From Marinobacterium halophilum (lineage in GTDB: Bacteria > Pseudomonadota > Gammaproteobacteria > Pseudomonadales > Balneatricaceae), in NCBI RefSeq assembly GCF_003014615.1, contig NZ_PYGI01000024.1, positions 1 through 59,549 of the forward strand: a stretch of 59,549 nt of DNA, in the 5' to 3' direction. The notes under the pieces are model-generated. The model saw nothing but the letters and a program-made list of their open reading frames with translations. It had not been told where the DNA came from and made no database searches. Shown here piece after piece: positions 25,217 to 34,518 of the stretch. Numbering within the stretch: the stretch's first letter is position 1; every line of letters starts with the position of its first letter. Both the position numbers and the translations under genes were made by a program.

Positions 25217-26004
25217 GCCCCTACACCATCGCCTTTACCGGCATTCTAAAGCGTGAATTCCTGCGTTTCATTCACCAGCGCACCCGCTTTCTCAGTGCCC
25301 TGGTCCGGCCGCTGCTCTGGCTGGTCGTCTTCGCGGCCGGTTTCCGTGCCGCACTGGGCGTATCGATCATCCCGCCCTATCAGACCTACATCACTTACGA
25401 GACCTACATCCTTCCCGGCCTCTGCTGCATGATTTTGCTGTTCAACGGCATGCAGGGGGCGCTGTCGATGGTGTATGACCGTGAGATGGGCAGCATGAAA
25501 GTACTACTGATGAGTCCGCTGCCGCGCAGCTGGTTACTGTTCTGCAAGCTGATTGCTATCGCGCTGCTGTCACTGGCACAGGTGTATGCCTTCATTGCAC
25601 TGGGCTTTCTGGTCGATGTGGAGCCGCCGTTGATCGGCCTGCTGACGGTATTGCCCGCGTTGCTGCTTACCGCCGTGATGCTGGGTGCCATCGGCCTGTT
25701 TCTGTCAGCTCGTATCCGTCAGCTGGAGAACTTTGCCGGGGTGATGAACTTCGTTATTTTTCCGATGTTCTTCCTCTCGTCGGCGCTGTATCCGTTGTGG
25801 AAAATGCGTGAGTCCAGCGAATGGCTCTACTGGGTCTGCAGTGTTAATCCATTCACCCATGCCGTTGAGCTGGTGCGTTTTGCGCTCTATGCCGAGCTCA
25901 ACCTGGAAGCCTTGCTGATCACTGCAGGCACCACTCTCGTATTTACCGTGCTCGCCCTGCTGGGTTTTAATCCCGAACAGGCGGCGCACTCGAAAGGACG
26001 TTAA
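25207..26004 (+). CDS. pedC: ABC-2 type permease of the PQQ-associated system (PedC-like)
   Basis: A 265-residue membrane protein with six predicted helices (for example ALVRPLLWLVVFAAGFRAALG, LPALLLTAVMLGAIGLFLSA and VMNFVIFPMFFLSSALYPLW). It has the ABC-2 exporter pattern with an amphipathic start and the GxxLSxRIRQLENFAGVMNF region. It ends in a four-base tail-to-tail overlap with the hybrid kinase gene on the other strand. Confidence 0.87.
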   Translation: MQLSPYTIAFTGILKREFLRFIHQRTRFLSALVRPLLWLVVFAAGFRAALGVSIIPPYQTYITYETYILPGLCCMILLFNGMQGALSMVYDREMGSMKVLLMSPLPRSWLLFCKLIAIALLSLAQVYAFIALGFLVDVEPPLIGLLTVLPALLLTAVMLGAIGLFLSARIRQLENFAGVMNFVIFPMFFLSSALYPLWKMRESSEWLYWVCSVNPFTHAVELVRFALYAELNLEALLITAGTTLVFTVLALLGFNPEQAAHSKGR

Positions 26005-27740
26005 TCCGCAACACCGGTGGCCAACAGGTGGGTCATCAGCGCACGCAGCTTGCCGGGTTTAACCGGTTTATTGAGTACCGGCACCCCGGCATCCCTGAAC
26101 GCACGACGGGTGCTGGCGCTGCGATCCGCCGTCAGCATCATCATCGGAATCTGCTGTAAACCGGCCGTGTTAAGCCGTCCGCGCAACTCCAGCCCGGTCT
26201 GTTCGGCTTCCAAGTGGTAATCGGCCAATACCAGGTCGGGGGTTGATTGGCAGCACAGCTCAACGGCATCCTCCAACGTGGCAGCCTGAATCACCTCACA
26301 GCCCCAGCCACTGAGCAATGCATCCATACTGACCAGAATGCCCGGATCATTATCCAATACCAGCACACAACTGCCTTGCAGCGAACCCATATCCAGCGTG
26401 TGCCGTGGCGGTGCCGCCAGCAGTGACTGTGGTGAATGCGCCGCCAACGGCACCTTGATCTCAAAGCAGGAGCCTGCCCCCACCACTGAACGCAGGCTGA
26501 TAGGATGCGCCAGCATCCGCGCAATACGGTCCACTATCGCCAATCCCAGACCGACCCCGCCGGGTTGATTTTGATACTGCTGTAAGCGGCAGAACTCTTC
26601 GAAAATAGACTCCTGCTTATCGACCGGAATACCGCTGCCGGTATCCCAGACCTGAATCAGCAACTGCTCACCCTGCGCCCGAAACCCCAGCAGCACACCG
26701 CCCTGTTTGGTATAGCGAAACGCATTACTGAGCAGGTTACGCAGTATTCGAGTCAGCAATCGGAAGTCACTGGCGATCCACAAATCCCGCGGATAGACAC
26801 GAAAACTCAGCCCGGCAGCCTCGGCGACCGGCTCAAACTCGGCCTGCAACCCTTCGACCAGGCGACTGACCGGAAAGCTCTGCAGTTCGGGTTGTACCGC
26901 GTTCTGATCCAGTTTGGAGATATCCAGCAGATCCTTCAGCAGATGTTCGGCACCATCGAGCGCCAGATGTACCCGATCCACCAATCCCGCTTCAGACTCG
27001 GGCAGGCTGCGTTCCTGCAGAGCAGCAATCAACAGCCGCGCCGCATTCAGCGGCTGCAGCAGATCATGACTGGCCGCCGCCAGATATTTATCCTTGCTAT
27101 GATTGGCGGCTTCGGCCACTTCCTTGGCCTGCTGCATGGCATGTTCGGCCTGCTGGCGGGTGCGCACTTCACGCTGTAAACGCTCATTCAGTCCAACCAG
27201 CTCACGGGTACGCTCATCAACGCGCTGCTCAAGTTCTTCGTTCAAGGACAGCATGCGCTGCTGCACCCGTTTGCGTTCGGTAATATCAGCCACAAACGCG
27301 ACAAAAACCGGCTGATCGCCATAATTGCGGAACAGGATGTTCATCGAAACTTCAACTGCCTGCCCATCCGCCTTGCGTAACCGCGTTTCATACAGGAACA
27401 GCTGGCCGTCCTGCACCAGCCGCGCGGTCATCAGCCGGAACTCCTGCTCGCTGAACAACAGATCAGTGGCAAAGTTGAGACCCGCGACCATCGCCTGCTC
27501 GTCCGGGTACCCGCAAATGCGGGCCAAGGCCCGGTTGGCCTTGCACAGAGAGCCGCCTAGATCTGCCTGAAAAATACCGTGCAATGCGTTTTCAAACAGC
27601 CACTTGTAACGGTTGCGTTCCGCTTCCAGTTCTTCAATCTTGTTCAACAGTTCGGGATAGTAGCTTTTACGCGCCGACTGCCCACCCAAACCGATCAAAT
27701 CTTCGAACGTGAGCGCGCCGCTGTCAGAGGGCTTCTTCAT
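26001..27740 (-). CDS. PAS-containing hybrid histidine kinase (ErcS'/NahK-like)
   Basis: A cytoplasmic kinase of about 579 residues without membrane segments. It starts with a coiled region carrying SARKSYYPELLNKIEELE, then a PAS domain (about 50-155), a coiled coil (160-215), phosphoacceptor His225 in AAASHDLLQPLNAARLL, an ATP-binding domain (DTGSGIP, GVGLGLAIV) and a C-terminal receiver with Asp in LVLADYHLE. The SARKSYYPEL block is typical of NahK and ErcS'. The ATG at 27740 follows GAGG by six bases and overlaps the ErcA-like gene. In P. aeruginosa its homologue is part of the ethanol-oxidation regulatory network. Confidence 0.88.
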   Translation of the reverse strand: MKKPSDSGALTFEDLIGLGGQSARKSYYPELLNKIEELEAERNRYKWLFENALHGIFQADLGGSLCKANRALARICGYPDEQAMVAGLNFATDLLFSEQEFRLMTARLVQDGQLFLYETRLRKADGQAVEVSMNILFRNYGDQPVFVAFVADITERKRVQQRMLSLNEELEQRVDERTRELVGLNERLQREVRTRQQAEHAMQQAKEVAEAANHSKDKYLAAASHDLLQPLNAARLLIAALQERSLPESEAGLVDRVHLALDGAEHLLKDLLDISKLDQNAVQPELQSFPVSRLVEGLQAEFEPVAEAAGLSFRVYPRDLWIASDFRLLTRILRNLLSNAFRYTKQGGVLLGFRAQGEQLLIQVWDTGSGIPVDKQESIFEEFCRLQQYQNQPGGVGLGLAIVDRIARMLAHPISLRSVVGAGSCFEIKVPLAAHSPQSLLAAPPRHTLDMGSLQGSCVLVLDNDPGILVSMDALLSGWGCEVIQAATLEDAVELCCQSTPDLVLADYHLEAEQTGLELRGRLNTAGLQQIPMMMLTADRSASTRRAFRDAGVPVLNKPVKPGKLRALMTHLLATGVAD

Positions 27741-28884
27741 ATACAGCCTCAACATCGCGACGGTTGGATTTACGCGGGTTGGTAAGAATACAGGGGTCAC
27801 GCAGCGCATTCTGGCTAAGCTGGGGAATATCCGTCAGCTGCACACCCTGTGACGCGAGTGTCTGATGCAATCCAACCTCACGTTTGAGGGCGATCACGTG
27901 CTGCATCAGCCGCCGCTTGATCTGTGACTGGCTCAGGCCGCGCGGATCAATGCCCATCGCCTCGGCTACCACACGGAAGCGGTCGGTGGCCGAGGTGTAA
28001 TTGAAGTCGATCACATGCTCAAGCAGCATTGCATTACAAAGTCCGTGCGGCAGATCCAGGTATCCACCCAAACTGTGTGACATGGCATGTACCGCCCCAA
28101 GAATCGCATTGGAAAATGCCAGCCCGGCTTTCATCGAGCCCAGCATCACCTGCTCGCGCAGATGGCCATCTTCCGGTTGTTCCACCAGCAATGCCAAATG
28201 GGTATTAATCAGGCGGATCGCATCCAGTGCATGCATATCCGTTAACGGACCGCTGCCGGTGGATACAAAGGCTTCAATTGCATGTACCAGCGCATCGACA
28301 CCGGTACAGGCAGTCAGGAACGGATCCATCGTGCGCGTGGTATCGGGATCGATCAGCGCAACATCGGGCACCACGGATTTGCTGACGATGGAAAACTTGA
28401 ACTGTTCCTGTGGGTTGGAAATGATCGCAAACTGGGACACATCTGCCGAGGTACCCGCTGTCGTGGGGATGAAAATCAGTGGCGGAATAGGGTTTTCAAT
28501 CCGGTCGACGCCTTCAAATGCCAGAATGCTGCAACCATGAGTGCTGACAATCCCGATGCCTTTGGCACAATCCATTGGACTGCCCCCCCCGATCGCCACG
28601 ATGACGTTGCAGCCCTGCTCACGGTAAATATCTGCACCGCGCATCACTTGCTCGACTCGCGGGTTGGGCGACACATCCGTAAAACATATACTGGGAATAT
28701 CCTGCTCCGCCAGCAGCGCCTCGATCTCCTGCACCCAACCGGCCTGCTGCACCCCCGGGTCCGACACAATCAGTACCTTGCGGGCACCAAAGCTCATGGC
28801 GTAGTTGGCAACAGCTTTACGTGCACCACTGCCAAAAATGATTTCGGGGGATACAAACTTGCGCAGACGCGATACTTCACTCAT
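27724..28884 (-). CDS. ercA: Iron-containing alcohol dehydrogenase (ErcA-like)
   Basis: A 386-residue group III dehydrogenase. The NAD-binding GGGSPMDCAKG and the iron-site histidines in HAMSHSLGG and LPHGLCNAMLLEH are present. The ercA genes always sit by PQQ ethanol oxidation genes and are needed for regulation or metabolism of alcohols in pseudomonads. It is translationally coupled to the kinase gene downstream. Its physiological substrate is uncertain. Confidence 0.9.
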   Translation of the reverse strand: MSEVSRLRKFVSPEIIFGSGARKAVANYAMSFGARKVLIVSDPGVQQAGWVQEIEALLAEQDIPSICFTDVSPNPRVEQVMRGADIYREQGCNVIVAIGGGSPMDCAKGIGIVSTHGCSILAFEGVDRIENPIPPLIFIPTTAGTSADVSQFAIISNPQEQFKFSIVSKSVVPDVALIDPDTTRTMDPFLTACTGVDALVHAIEAFVSTGSGPLTDMHALDAIRLINTHLALLVEQPEDGHLREQVMLGSMKAGLAFSNAILGAVHAMSHSLGGYLDLPHGLCNAMLLEHVIDFNYTSATDRFRVVAEAMGIDPRGLSQSQIKRRLMQHVIALKREVGLHQTLASQGVQLTDIPQLSQNALRDPCILTNPRKSNRRDVEAVYEEAL

Positions 28885-29118
28885 GGATATGGCCTGTACT
28901 GCACCACCGGTTGTATATCGGTGGTCGATAATTATTATTTAGCGATACGCATTATACGCAGCTCAAAACACACAGATACTGTACAAACGACTACAAAAAG
29001 TCACAAAGTTGCATAATCTGTCCTGTCTTTACAACTTTTGTATTAGGTACCATAGACGGCAGTAAATCTCGCCAAGGCAGCAGATCATGACTGCCGGAAT
29101 TGAAGGACAATTGCTGGC

Positions 29119-30426
29119 ATGGAACAGACATCTTCTCTCTATCAACATGTCGTTGTGGTCGGTGGCGGCGCCGGTGGTCTTGAACTGGCAACGCGCCTGG
29201 CACGCAAGTATCGACGCAAAGGCTTGAAAGTGACGCTGGTCGATCGCGAGCCGACCCATATCTGGAAGCCGCTGCTGCACGAAGTTGCAACCGGCTCACT
29301 GGACGCCGGCATCGACGAACTGAGCTACAGTGCGCAGGCACGCAGTGCCGGCTTCAAGTTTCAGGTCGGCCAAATGGACGCCATCAACCGCGAGCAACGC
29401 TGCATCCACCTAGCTGCCGTACGCGGACAGAATGGCCAGGTGCTACTGCCGGTACGTACGCTGTATTACGATTATCTGATCATGGCTGTGGGCAGTGTAA
29501 CCAATGATTTCGGCGTCGATGGCGTGGCTGAATACTGCACGTTCCTCGATAGCCGTCAGCAAGCCGAGCAGTTCCGCCGCACCCTGCTGGAAACCTATTT
29601 GAAAACCAGCAACAGCAAGGACCAGCCACTGCGCATCGCCATTGTGGGTGCTGGTGCTACTGGTGTCGAACTGTCGGCCGAGTTGTTCAATACTGCCCGT
29701 GAACTGGCGGCCTATGGTATTTCCAAGCTGGACCGTAACCGCCTTGAAGTTATCCTTATTGAAGCGGGCCCCCGTATTCTGCCGGCATTGCCCGAGCGCA
29801 TTTCAGCCGCCGCCCGCCATGAGTTGGCAAAACTGGGCGTATCGGTACGTGAAGACACTCGTATTACCTCGGTAAACGAGCAAGGGCTGCTGACCGACAC
29901 CGGTGAGCTGATTGAAGCCGAGCTGAAGGTATGGGCAGCCGGTATCCGTGCGCCCGAGTTCATGTCGCGCCTCGATGGACTGGAATGCAACCGCTTGAAT
30001 CAACTGGTGGTCGGGCCGGACCTGCGTACTGCGGCAGACCCGCGCATATTTGCCCTTGGAGATTGCGCCGCCTGCGCCCGCACCGATGGCAACGGCAATG
30101 TACCGCCACGGGCACAGGCTGCGCACCAGATGGCTTCGTTCCTGCTCAAGCAATTCGGTCGCATCATCAAGGACGAGCCCCTGCCGGCCTATGAGTACAA
30201 GGATTACGGTTCGCTGGTTTCCCTGAGCCGGTTCAGTACCGTCGGCAGTTTGATGGGGAATCTGTCAAAAGGCAGCATGATGGTGGAAGGCCGTTTGGCA
30301 CGGCTGGTGTATGTCTCCCTGTACCGTCTCCACCAGTTGGCCATTTATGGCTATACGAAAACGTTTCTGATCACACTGGTTGACCGTATCAACAAGGTGA
30401 TTCGTCCCCGACTCAAGTTGCACTGA
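29119..30426 (+). CDS. ndh: Type II NADH dehydrogenase (NDH-2)
   Basis: A 435-residue peripheral-membrane flavoprotein that passes electrons from NADH to quinone without pumping protons. The FAD site is VVVVGGGAGGLELATRLA near residue 11, the NADH site is IAIVGAGATGVELSAEL near 172, and IFALGDCAA contacts FAD near 310. The amphipathic C-terminal stretch (TKTFLITLVDRINKVIRPRLKLH) is typical for membrane attachment. It is monocistronic with a strong terminator 49 bases beyond the stop. Confidence 0.92.
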   Translation: MEQTSSLYQHVVVVGGGAGGLELATRLARKYRRKGLKVTLVDREPTHIWKPLLHEVATGSLDAGIDELSYSAQARSAGFKFQVGQMDAINREQRCIHLAAVRGQNGQVLLPVRTLYYDYLIMAVGSVTNDFGVDGVAEYCTFLDSRQQAEQFRRTLLETYLKTSNSKDQPLRIAIVGAGATGVELSAELFNTARELAAYGISKLDRNRLEVILIEAGPRILPALPERISAAARHELAKLGVSVREDTRITSVNEQGLLTDTGELIEAELKVWAAGIRAPEFMSRLDGLECNRLNQLVVGPDLRTAADPRIFALGDCAACARTDGNGNVPPRAQAAHQMASFLLKQFGRIIKDEPLPAYEYKDYGSLVSLSRFSTVGSLMGNLSKGSMMVEGRLARLVYVSLYRLHQLAIYGYTKTFLITLVDRINKVIRPRLKLH

Positions 30427-30474
30427 AGTACCGGGAGCCTTGGCTATTGCCGAGATTATGCTGCACTGAGCTTG

Positions 30475-30499
30475 CCGACCCATTGGGTCGGTTTTTTTT
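30475..30499 (+). terminator. Rho-independent terminator of ndh
   Basis: CCGACCC-ATT-GGGTCGG followed by eight T. Confidence 0.93.
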
Positions 30500-30567
30500 A
30501 ATTATTGATTGGCACTGATTGAAACTCAGGCACGTATAGACTCTATATTACTGCTTGGGAGAATTTC

Positions 30568-30942
30568 ATGTCTGCACGCCCCATCCTGTTTTTTGACGGC
30601 CAATGCCCACTGTGCCGTAAAGAGATAAAGCACTACCAGCGTATTGATCACGCACGGCGCATAGACTGGCAAGACCTGTTCGACCCGCACACCGATGTAT
30701 CGCAGCACGGCATTACTCATGAAGCTGCCATGAAGGTCATTCATGCGGTGAGCCAGGATGGACAAGTGCTCAAAGGTGTTGCTGCCTTCATGCTGATCTG
30801 GCGCGAGTTACCGGGCTACAGACATTTGGCACGTATTATCAGCATATTACATGTGGAAACGCTCCTCGACCGCTTCTACCATGCATTTGCACGTCGCCGT
30901 TACCGGTCACGCTGCCGCTCAGGTCATTGCTCGCTTGAATAA
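30568..30942 (+). CDS. DCC-family thiol-disulfide oxidoreductase (DUF393)
   Basis: A 124-residue protein with the family signature FFDGQCPLCRKEI (CxxC at residues 14-17) near the N terminus, then a helical body. It is predicted to have a thioredoxin-like role but no substrate is known. The Arg/Cys/His-rich tail (RRRYRSRCRSGHC) is unusual and might bind metal. It has no signal peptide. GGGAG lies upstream of the ATG. Confidence 0.85.
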   Translation: MSARPILFFDGQCPLCRKEIKHYQRIDHARRIDWQDLFDPHTDVSQHGITHEAAMKVIHAVSQDGQVLKGVAAFMLIWRELPGYRHLARIISILHVETLLDRFYHAFARRRYRSRCRSGHCSLE

Positions 30943-31001
30943 GCATCGCCGAGTGCGTCTGCTAGACTTTGAGGACGTGTTTGAAGTCAGGACTTTGCAC
31001 C

Positions 31002-31883
31002 ATGATTGATCCCTCACGTATCGAAACGTTGATACATGCAGGCCTTGTTGCCGACAGCTACTCACTGGGGTTGCATTGGATCTATGACCACAATTTGCTC
31101 GATAGCCAGCCACTGGATAACAACTGCCTGAACCCGCCCCTCAGTCATTGGCATGGCACCAAACAGGCCGGCGACCTGACCCACTATGGCGACCAGCTAT
31201 GGCACCTTTACAGCCATATACGTCAACATGATGCCCTGGATATGGACCAGTACCGTCGCGACTGGATGGCCTTCATACAGCACTATCACGGCTATATCGA
31301 CAAGGCGACGGCCGAAACGCTGCGCAACATTACTCATGACGTCACGCCTCCAGGCTCACATTCAACCGAGCTGTCCGTCACCGCTCGCATCGTCTGTCCT
31401 CTTCTGTACGCCCGGACGCAGTCGGATTATTTAGAGCACGTCGAAGCATTGACACGCTTCACCCATAATTCGGCATTGGCGGTACAGAGCAGTCAGTTCT
31501 TTGCCAGCGTGCTGCTCAGCTGCCTGTGCGGGACGCCGTTACCGGAAGCCCTGACAGAACACCTGGAACTGCTGCCAGACAAGCTGCGCATAAGCGCACA
31601 AGCTGGAATCGATTCTGCGGAGCAGGACACCGTGGCAGCTTTGCGTCATTTCGGTATCGCTTGTGATATCCGCCATGGTTTGCCGGGTGTTTTACACTTG
31701 ATATCCCGCCACCGCGATGAGCCCACAACGCTATTAAAAGAAAATGCACGGGCTGGCGGTGATTCCAGCGCCCGTGCCATGATCAGCCTTATGTTACTAA
31801 TCGCCGAAGATCCAAAACGCTATGCACAGGTACCAACCTCGTGGCAACTTAATGCTGTAGCAGCTTCCTTCTCGAAAACCTGA
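31002..31883 (+). CDS. ADP-ribosylglycohydrolase-like protein
   Basis: A protein of about 293 residues that resembles ADP-ribosylglycohydrolases: GLVADSYSLGLHWIYD at the start (the first metal site in family members is often GxxxGDxxG, here altered) and NARAGGDSSARAM near residue 245, where the family has GGDxDT. The Asp that normally follows (DSS instead of DTD) and the first-site acidic cluster are changed, so catalytic activity is uncertain. The ATG at 31002 with AGGA upstream is preferred to a TTG at 30969. Confidence 0.75.
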   Translation: MIDPSRIETLIHAGLVADSYSLGLHWIYDHNLLDSQPLDNNCLNPPLSHWHGTKQAGDLTHYGDQLWHLYSHIRQHDALDMDQYRRDWMAFIQHYHGYIDKATAETLRNITHDVTPPGSHSTELSVTARIVCPLLYARTQSDYLEHVEALTRFTHNSALAVQSSQFFASVLLSCLCGTPLPEALTEHLELLPDKLRISAQAGIDSAEQDTVAALRHFGIACDIRHGLPGVLHLISRHRDEPTTLLKENARAGGDSSARAMISLMLLIAEDPKRYAQVPTSWQLNAVAASFSKT

Positions 31884-32190
31884 GCTTCTCATCGCTAAAC
31901 CCATGAAAACACTGTGCATTTTCTTTTGATACTGGTTAATTCCAGTTATCATATATATGTGTCGCTAAAATGAAACTCATGTTTCGTTGACAGCTCCTTG
32001 CATTTACATAAAATGCGCATCCAATACACGTTTAACTATTTCTGGCGCCGCTGCATTATTCCTCTACACTTAAACACATGTTTGTTGAGATATAGCGTCC
32101 TTATGGCCTGCCCCCCTGCTCAAAGGGTTCATGCTGGTCCCAGCAATATGACAGGACATCGCATGACGATGTTCCAAAGGCAAAACAACC
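31884..32190 (+). promoter_or_regulatory. Intergenic region upstream of the chemoreceptor gene
   Basis: These 307 bases without a gene include the inverted repeat ACTGG-TTAATT-CCAGT (31931-31946). The chemoreceptor promoter must be here. I see no convincing coding frame. Confidence 0.35.
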
Positions 32191-33744
32191 ATGAGAAAAA
32201 ACCTACCTATTACCGACAGTGAGAAACGCTTTCCAGAAGAGCGGAAGCTAATCTCCACCACGGACCTCAACGGTAACATCACCCACTGTAACGATATCTT
32301 TGTTGAAATCAGTGGTTATTCTCGTGAGGAATTAATCGGCCAGCCACATAACCTGGTTCGCCATCCCGATATGCCCGAAGCCGCATTCAAGGTTATGTGG
32401 GAACATCTCAAGGCGGGCAAGCCCTGGATGGGGCTGGTCAAGAACCGCTGTAAAAATGGCGACTATTACTGGGTTAATGCCTATGTCACCCCGATTACAG
32501 AAAACGGCAAACCGGTCGGGTATGAGTCCGTCCGCGTCTGTCCTCTACGCAAGGACATCGTACGTGCAGAGCGGGTTTATGCCGCAATCAATCAGGGCAA
32601 ACGCACCCTGCAGCGCCCCCGCCTGCCGCTAAGCTGGGTCGCGATGGTTGCTGCACTGATTGTCAGCGCCGGGCTGTTCACCAATGGCTTCGAGATGTTT
32701 GCGTTGGCGCTGTTGGCAATAGCGGGTATCGGCTCCCTCGCCGCCGCTCAACAAGGGCATCGCCAACAGCTCCAGGATATACAGGATCTGATGCCTGCTT
32801 CATTCCGTCACCCGGTGGCGGCGGCAACCTATACAGACGATACAGGCCTGCTGGCTGCGGTTAAGGTGTCCGTGCTCAGCGAGCACTCACATTTGAATAC
32901 CGTGCTGACCCGCATTGAAGATGCGGCACAGATGGTATCGGTCCAGGCGGGTGCCAGCCTTGCCGTATCCGAAAGCTCCTGTGGTGCCATGCGTCAGCAA
33001 CAGCATGAAACCGACCAGGTAGCGGCAGCGATGCATGAAATGACCGCCACCATCGCCGAAGTATCAGGTCATGTACAGGAAACGGCCCGCAAGGCAGAAG
33101 ACTCCAACGGTACCGCTGTTGCCGGTCGCCAATTGGCGGCTACCACCAGTGAGTCCATTGCGCAGCTTGGCCGTACCGTCAACCAGATTGCCCAATCGGT
33201 AACCGGACTCGCGGAACAGACGTCGCAAATTGCCCAGGCCGCCGAGATGATCGAACAGATTGCGGACCAGACCAATCTGCTGGCCCTGAACGCAGCGATT
33301 GAGGCCGCCCGCGCCGGTGAACATGGACGCGGTTTTGCCGTCGTAGCCGATGAAGTACGTCAACTTGCTCTACGAACGCAAAACTCCACCAAAGAGATTC
33401 ATGACATTGTCAGCGACCTGAAAGCACGTACGGAAGCGTCGGTAAACATCGCCCATGAAGGACAGCAGGAAGCAGAAGCCGGCCTGAACCAGGTCAACGA
33501 AGCCGGAGAGCTGTTGAATAACATCTCTGAAATGATGAGCACCATCGCCAACATGTCGATCCAGATGGCGGCGGCCATTGAGGAGCAGGCCATGGTATCG
33601 GAAGAGATCAATGGTCAGATCGTCAACATCTCGACGCTGTCGACCCAAAGTTTGGACCAGGCGGAAGAGTCAGCCGCAACAACGCGTCAGTTACAATCGG
33701 TTGCGGCTGAAATGAAAGAGCTGGTGTCCGGTTTCAAACGCTGA
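32191..33744 (+). CDS. Aer-like methyl-accepting chemotaxis protein with PAS domain
   Basis: A 517-residue receptor. The N-terminal PAS domain (about residues 15-125) has the Aer-type pattern [23 protein letters not shown], which in Aer holds FAD to sense redox or oxygen. Two membrane helices follow (about 150-187), then a cytoplasmic signalling domain with the conserved hairpin [31 protein letters not shown]. There is no periplasmic ligand domain, so it senses internal energy state. No other chemotaxis gene is adjacent. Confidence 0.92.
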   Translation: MRKNLPITDSEKRFPEERKLISTTDLNGNITHCNDIFVEISGYSREELIGQPHNLVRHPDMPEAAFKVMWEHLKAGKPWMGLVKNRCKNGDYYWVNAYVTPITENGKPVGYESVRVCPLRKDIVRAERVYAAINQGKRTLQRPRLPLSWVAMVAALIVSAGLFTNGFEMFALALLAIAGIGSLAAAQQGHRQQLQDIQDLMPASFRHPVAAATYTDDTGLLAAVKVSVLSEHSHLNTVLTRIEDAAQMVSVQAGASLAVSESSCGAMRQQQHETDQVAAAMHEMTATIAEVSGHVQETARKAEDSNGTAVAGRQLAATTSESIAQLGRTVNQIAQSVTGLAEQTSQIAQAAEMIEQIADQTNLLALNAAIEAARAGEHGRGFAVVADEVRQLALRTQNSTKEIHDIVSDLKARTEASVNIAHEGQQEAEAGLNQVNEAGELLNNISEMMSTIANMSIQMAAAIEEQAMVSEEINGQIVNISTLSTQSLDQAEESAATTRQLQSVAAEMKELVSGFKR

Positions 33745-33746
33745 TC

Positions 33747-34364
33747 TCAGATCAGAATCAGCGCCACACAAGCGGCCGTAAGGCCGCCCATCGACAGATT
33801 GAACAGGCGCCAATGTCGAGCGGTTTTCAATAACCGCCCGACGCCTACGCCGAATCCTGCCCACAATGATATTGCCGGCACAGTCACAAGCGCCATCAAA
33901 CCGATCAGCAACAACGCTGATACCAGAAAGTCCTCTCCTGCCAACGTGAACGAAGCCACTCCTGAAATCGCCATGATCCAGGCCTTGGGGTTGGCAAACT
34001 GAAAGGCGGCTGCCTGCAGGACCGATAGCGGTTTGTCATCTGCCTGACACGCACCACTCGGTGGCGCGGCTGTTGCGATTTTCCAGGCCAGCCATAGCAG
34101 GTAAGCGCTGCCCACAACCTTCAGGCTGGTTTGCAATATCGGCCAGGCGGCAAACAACTGTCCCAACCCCAGAGCCACTGCGGCCATTAATCCCACACAG
34201 CCAATTGTTACCCCGATAATGTGGGGTAATGTACGCCGAAAACCGAAGTTGGCACCTGATGCCGTCAGCATCATATTATTGGGGCCTGGTGTCGCAGTCA
34301 TGCTGAAGGCAAAAACAATGACGGGGACAATCAGGGCTACCAGTTCGCCAGTAGCCGTTTGCAT
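33747..34364 (-). CDS. LysE/RhtB-family amino-acid exporter
   Basis: A membrane protein of about 205 residues with six helices and the family start TATPGPNNMMLTASGANFGFRRTLPHIIGVTIG, plus FANPKAWIMAISGVA in the middle. It exports an amino acid or similar metabolite. It is divergent from a MocR-type regulator across a 154-base region with repeats, a common pairing in which the regulator controls the exporter. An ATG at 34364 with GGTGAG upstream is preferred over an in-frame GTG four codons earlier. Confidence 0.88.
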   Translation of the reverse strand: MQTATGELVALIVPVIVFAFSMTATPGPNNMMLTASGANFGFRRTLPHIIGVTIGCVGLMAAVALGLGQLFAAWPILQTSLKVVGSAYLLWLAWKIATAAPPSGACQADDKPLSVLQAAAFQFANPKAWIMAISGVASFTLAGEDFLVSALLLIGLMALVTVPAISLWAGFGVGVGRLLKTARHWRLFNLSMGGLTAACVALILI

Positions 34365-34419
34365 GGGACTCACCACTAATTGTAAGGGTTCAATTAAGCA
34401 CAGTTAACGGCCATTTGCC

Positions 34420-34490
34420 GGTACAATCAACGATATTACGGCCCAAAACCAACAGCAATGGTTACTTTGTTACTGGTACAATCAATTGTA
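34420..34490. promoter_or_regulatory. Paired operator repeats between exporter and MocR regulator
   Basis: GGTACAATCAA occurs twice in the same direction (34420-34430 and 34475-34485), 55 bases apart, close to five helical turns. The second copy lies in a perfect palindrome TACAAT-CA-ATTGTA (34477-34490). MocR regulators bind such direct repeats. Confidence 0.6.
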
Positions 34491-34518
34491 TCCATGACAA
34501 ACACAATGAGGGATTTAT

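Noticed and set aside
28885-29118. Possible small pqqA gene in the ercA-ndh gap
   Set aside because: No frame contains the ExxxY motif of PqqA; the PQQ biosynthesis genes must lie elsewhere.
33741-33761. CTGATC-TCA-GATCAG palindrome at the end of the chemoreceptor gene
   Set aside because: It covers the convergent stop codons but has no T run on either side, so I do not call it a terminator.
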